Below are positions 18,481 to 20,890 of a stretch of DNA of 20,890 nt, in pieces. Below the pieces are notes generated by a model. That model was not told the DNA's origin. It ran no database searches and saw nothing but the letters and a program-made list of their open reading frames with translations. Source of the DNA: a virus; IMG/VR virus record IMGVR_UViG_3300010412_000099, positions 1 to 20,890 of that record, one strand, 5' to 3'. Position 1 is the stretch's first letter. The number at the start of each line of letters is the position of its first letter. Both the position numbers and the translations under genes were made by a program.

Positions 18481-19132
18481 CACGAACAACCCAATGGCAG
18501 CCCTGTACGAAGCGCTCGCCAAGGCTCAGGGAGAGTTCCCCGAGATTCCGAAGAACCGCACCGTCAACATCCGCACCAAGACGGGCGGGTCGTTCGAGTT
18601 CAAGTACGCCGACCTTCAGGAGATCATCAGCAAGACCAAGCCAGCGCTGTCCAAATACGGCCTCTCGTTCAGCCAACTGCTGAACACCATCTCGCGGCCA
18701 GCCGGAGAAGGCGAGGTCATGCTGGTCAATCAACTGACCACCAAGCTGCATCACAACAAGGGCGCCTATTTGATGTCGACTGTCGACCTTCCTCAGTCGT
18801 CCGACCCCGACCCGAAAACGCTGGGTGGGAACATCACCTACTACCGCAGGTATGCCTTCGCTGCAATCATCGGCGTGGCTGCGGACGACGATCTGGATGC
18901 CCGTGACACGGGCAACAAAGACACGGGTGGTGTTGACGAAAAGGCCATCGAGGAGATGACCGGATTCGCCCAGCAAGGGACGGCCGTCTACAAGAAATAC
19001 TGGGTCTCCCTGACTGACGCTCAACGGTCTGAACGCAAGGCGCTGCACCCCGGCATGAAGCGGGTCGCGGCAAAGGCTGATGCAGCCGCCAAGGAAGAAA
19101 GCGACAAGAAGGCGGCAGAGGAGCAGCCATGA
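18473..19132 (+). CDS. erf: ERF-family single-strand annealing protein (219 aa)
   Basis: The N-terminal 145 residues match the ERF/Sak recombinase pattern: LYEALAKAQGEFPEIPKNRT, FKYADLQEIISKTKPALSKY, GLSFSQ, and the signature LGGNITYYRRYAFAAIIGVA with DDDLDA (about 117-143). The C-terminus is a lysine/alanine-rich helical tail (AAAKEESDKKAAEEQP). It anneals complementary single strands in phage recombination, probably with the exonuclease encoded next (ATGA overlap) and SSB downstream. The start is set by CGGAGATCAC at 18460-18469. The symbol is given for the family. Confidence 0.9.
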   Translation: MDDTNNPMAALYEALAKAQGEFPEIPKNRTVNIRTKTGGSFEFKYADLQEIISKTKPALSKYGLSFSQLLNTISRPAGEGEVMLVNQLTTKLHHNKGAYLMSTVDLPQSSDPDPKTLGGNITYYRRYAFAAIIGVAADDDLDARDTGNKDTGGVDEKAIEEMTGFAQQGTAVYKKYWVSLTDAQRSERKALHPGMKRVAAKADAAAKEESDKKAAEEQP

Positions 19133-19767
19133 TCGTCGTCAACTGCGAACAGGGATCGCCCGAATGGCTGAGCGCACGCGTTGGCATTGCCACTGCGTCA
19201 CGCTTCGCCGACGTTCTCGCCCGCCTGAAAGGCGGGGAAGAAGCGGCCACGAGAAAAGGCTATCGAACCGAGCTAGTGGTCGAGCGTCTGACGGGGTCGC
19301 CAGCCCCGTCGTTTACGTCGTTCGACATGAAGCTCGGGACTGAGCGCGAACCACTGGGCAGGGCCGAGTACGAGGCCAGGTTCGGGGCGTTCGTAACCGA
19401 GGTCGGGTTCTGCCGTCACGACTCGCTGCCTGCCGGGTCAAGCCCCGACGGGCTGATTGAGGAAGACGGCGGCATCGAGATCAAGTGCCCGAACAGATCA
19501 ACGCACTTCGGCTACCTGAAGCTGGACACTTTTCAGGCGCCGTCGAATTACGTTGCCCAGATACAGGGGAACCTGTGGATTACCGGGCGTCAATGGTGGG
19601 ATTTCGTGAGCTACAACCCTGACTTCCCGCCGAACCTTCAACTCATCCGTCGTCGGATAGCTAGGGACAACGCGTTCATCGCGATGCTTGAAAACGAGGT
19701 CGCCTTATTCCTGGAGGAGGTTGACCTCGATGAGCAATTCGCCAGGAACTACAAGGAGAGCACATGA
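19129..19767 (+). CDS. YqaJ-like recombination exonuclease (212 aa)
   Basis: The protein follows the lambda-exonuclease/YqaJ nuclease family: GSPEWLSARVGIATASRFAD at 9-28, SSPDGLI with D107, GIEIKCP with E117 and K119 (the catalytic D...ExK), and YVAQIQGNLWITG with Q144 and Q146. It resects DNA ends to create single strands for the ERF annealase encoded immediately before it, a standard two-component phage recombination system. It starts at ATG 19129 within the annealase stop. Length is normal. Confidence 0.9.
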   Translation: MIVVNCEQGSPEWLSARVGIATASRFADVLARLKGGEEAATRKGYRTELVVERLTGSPAPSFTSFDMKLGTEREPLGRAEYEARFGAFVTEVGFCRHDSLPAGSSPDGLIEEDGGIEIKCPNRSTHFGYLKLDTFQAPSNYVAQIQGNLWITGRQWWDFVSYNPDFPPNLQLIRRRIARDNAFIAMLENEVALFLEEVDLDEQFARNYKEST

Positions 19768-20660
19768 GCGCAGTCATGAAGATGAAGCCCAAGGTAGCGA
19801 CGGAAGCATGGATCGAACAGATCACTCCAGCCAAAGCAAAACACTACCTTCTATTCAACACAACGAACCGTAGTCAATCGCAGCCCAAAATCATCGAGTA
19901 CGCGATGGCAATGGTTGATGGCCGCTGGGTCTTGAACGGGGAGACCATCAAGTTCGACAACGAAGGAACCCTGATCGACGGGCAGAACAGGCTTCAGGCT
20001 TGCATACTGGCCGACGTTCCGTTCACGACCTATGTGATTCGCGGGCTGGAGGACAAACGGGCGTTCGCTACTGTTGATGTGGGCAAGTCCAGGTCGCACA
20101 CGGACATGATGTCCATTGTCGGAATCGACAACAGGTACAACCTCGCGTCAGCGGCAACGCTGATCATTCACTACGACAACGGCACCGTTACATGGCGCGG
20201 CGCCTCGGCGCGTCGGTTCACGCGGTCAGAGCTTGGCAAGCTGGCGGACAAGATTAATTCGATGCCGACGCGAACAGTGCAGATCCAGAAGGATCAGCTT
20301 ATTGAGTGGGTTGGGAAACATCACGATGAGATTCAGCCCATTGTCCGCAAGGCCCAGACGCACAAGAAGAAAAACCTAGTCTCCCCAGGCGTCCTCGCAG
20401 CAGCGTGCTACATCGCCGCCAGGGACACCAATCTTGACGTTGACCGTTTCATTGAAGACCTGTGCGAAGGCGTCAACCTTGACCGAAATGATCCTGTGCA
20501 TGTCCTTCGGGAAAGGCTGATCGCCAACGCGACAGCGAAGATGCGGTACAACAGATACACGATCTTCGGCATGATCCTGAAGATGATGAAGAAGCGTGTA
20601 AGAGGGGAGAAATGCAGCGTCTTTCGCTTCAGCGAGGACGAGCCGTTCCCTAGCCTTTGA
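19764..20660 (+). CDS. ParB-like phage DNA-binding protein (298 aa)
   Basis: The ATG at 19764 overlaps the exonuclease stop (ATGA), with AAGGAG close upstream. Residues 35-110 follow a ParB/Srx-like phage pattern: MVDGRWVLNGETIKFDNEGT, LIDGQNRLQACILADVPF, TYVIRGL and DVGKSRSH. The C-terminal part is helical and basic (MILKMMKKRVRGEK). Proteins of this group occur with phage replication and recombination genes. Whether this one binds specific DNA, hydrolyses a nucleotide or cuts DNA is not known. There is no partner ParA. Confidence 0.75.
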   Translation: MSAVMKMKPKVATEAWIEQITPAKAKHYLLFNTTNRSQSQPKIIEYAMAMVDGRWVLNGETIKFDNEGTLIDGQNRLQACILADVPFTTYVIRGLEDKRAFATVDVGKSRSHTDMMSIVGIDNRYNLASAATLIIHYDNGTVTWRGASARRFTRSELGKLADKINSMPTRTVQIQKDQLIEWVGKHHDEIQPIVRKAQTHKKKNLVSPGVLAAACYIAARDTNLDVDRFIEDLCEGVNLDRNDPVHVLRERLIANATAKMRYNRYTIFGMILKMMKKRVRGEKCSVFRFSEDEPFPSL

Positions 20661-20669
20661 TCGTGGTAG

Positions 20670-20684
20670 CCCATGGCAGATGGG
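20670..20684 (+). other. Small hairpin upstream of ssb
   Basis: CCCAT, loop GGCAG, ATGGG, in the 112-nt gap before ssb. No T-tract follows, and no clear promoter was seen. It could be a leader hairpin for ssb. Confidence 0.4.
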
Positions 20685-20772
20685 TGGCGTACTCCAACGC
20701 CGTTCATAGCGAGGCAAGCCGCCGGTCCCTCGACAAATCTGCCTAACCGGCACTCAACCACAAGGACACAAT

Positions 20773-20890
20773 ATGCCAACGCTAAACAAAGTCATGCTCA
20801 TGGGGCACCTGGGCAGAGATCCAGAGATACGGTACATGCCGAACGGCGACGCCGCCTGCAACTTCTCGATAGCCACAAGCCGCAAGTGGA
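20773..20890 (+). CDS. ssb: Single-stranded DNA-binding protein, partial
   Basis: ATG 20773 has AAGGA 7 nt upstream. The visible 39 residues ([20 protein letters not shown], then [19 protein letters not shown]) are the N-terminal OB-fold start typical of bacterial and phage SSB. The gene is cut by the window edge. SSB would coat single strands made by the exonuclease and during replication, completing the ERF/YqaJ/SSB module. Confidence 0.95.
   Translation, partial: MPTLNKVMLMGHLGRDPEIRYMPNGDAACNFSIATSRKW

Overview
The window is a piece of a GC-rich tailed dsDNA bacteriophage or prophage (Caudoviricetes). The lysis genes point to a Gram-negative host: a GH19-type endolysin, a holin-like protein, and an Rz/Rz1 spanin pair with the o-spanin lipoprotein gene nested inside the i-spanin gene. 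No integrase, tRNA, CRISPR array or insertion sequence was seen, and host and phage genus cannot be fixed from the sequence alone. Most genes are packed with ATGA, GTGA or TGATG overlaps, which was used to decide many starts.

Layout. (1) 1-2794, minus strand: a chain of overlapping small genes, a probable virion protein (1084-1779) and a protein with a C-terminal DUF1508/YegP-like repeat (1776-2267). (2) 2795-3747: a long gene-free stretch with GC-rich direct repeats, an inverted repeat, a good sigma70-type promoter (3177-3206), and then about 510 nt packed with at least 13 short hairpins. I interpret this last part as a large structured noncoding RNA. (3) 3748-11562, plus strand: an accessory/early operon with small acidic and hydrophobic proteins, an amidoligase-like protein, a class II glutamine amidotransferase-like protein, a DUF932 protein, a KorA/TrfB-type DNA-binding protein and a histone-deacetylase-family protein. 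Many of these genes share the same start cassette, GGAGATCAC followed by ATG. (4) 17240 down to 11366, minus strand: SF2 helicase, zinc-finger/Toprim primase, VRR-NUC-like nuclease, a conserved phage protein, a Ref-like HNH nuclease, then membrane proteins, holin, endolysin and spanins. (5) 17241-18157: the control region, with a structured leader and long terminator for the helicase operon, a small Cro/CI-like regulator, divergent promoters and a 10-bp-periodic repeat array. (6) 18158-20890, plus strand: two small proteins, an ERF-family annealase, a YqaJ-like exonuclease, a ParB-like protein and the start of ssb.

How it fits together. The regulator at 17742-17975 probably controls divergent transcription. 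Rightward transcription would yield the annealase/exonuclease/SSB recombination module. Leftward transcription starts at a promoter whose -35 box overlaps the regulator's stop codon and must cross a leader with interlocking complementary segments and a long intrinsic terminator before reaching helicase and primase. That arrangement recalls the antisense-RNA immunity regions of phage P4 and P1/P7 c4. The plus-strand island at 3.2-11.5 kb has its own promoter and begins with the putative large RNA. It carries enzymes for covalent protein or peptide modification (amidoligase plus amidotransferase, and a deacetylase) whose targets are unknown.

The two RNA elements (3213-3725 and 17241-17710) are the strongest candidates for something undescribed. 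Both are inferred from inspection of complementarity, not from covariation.
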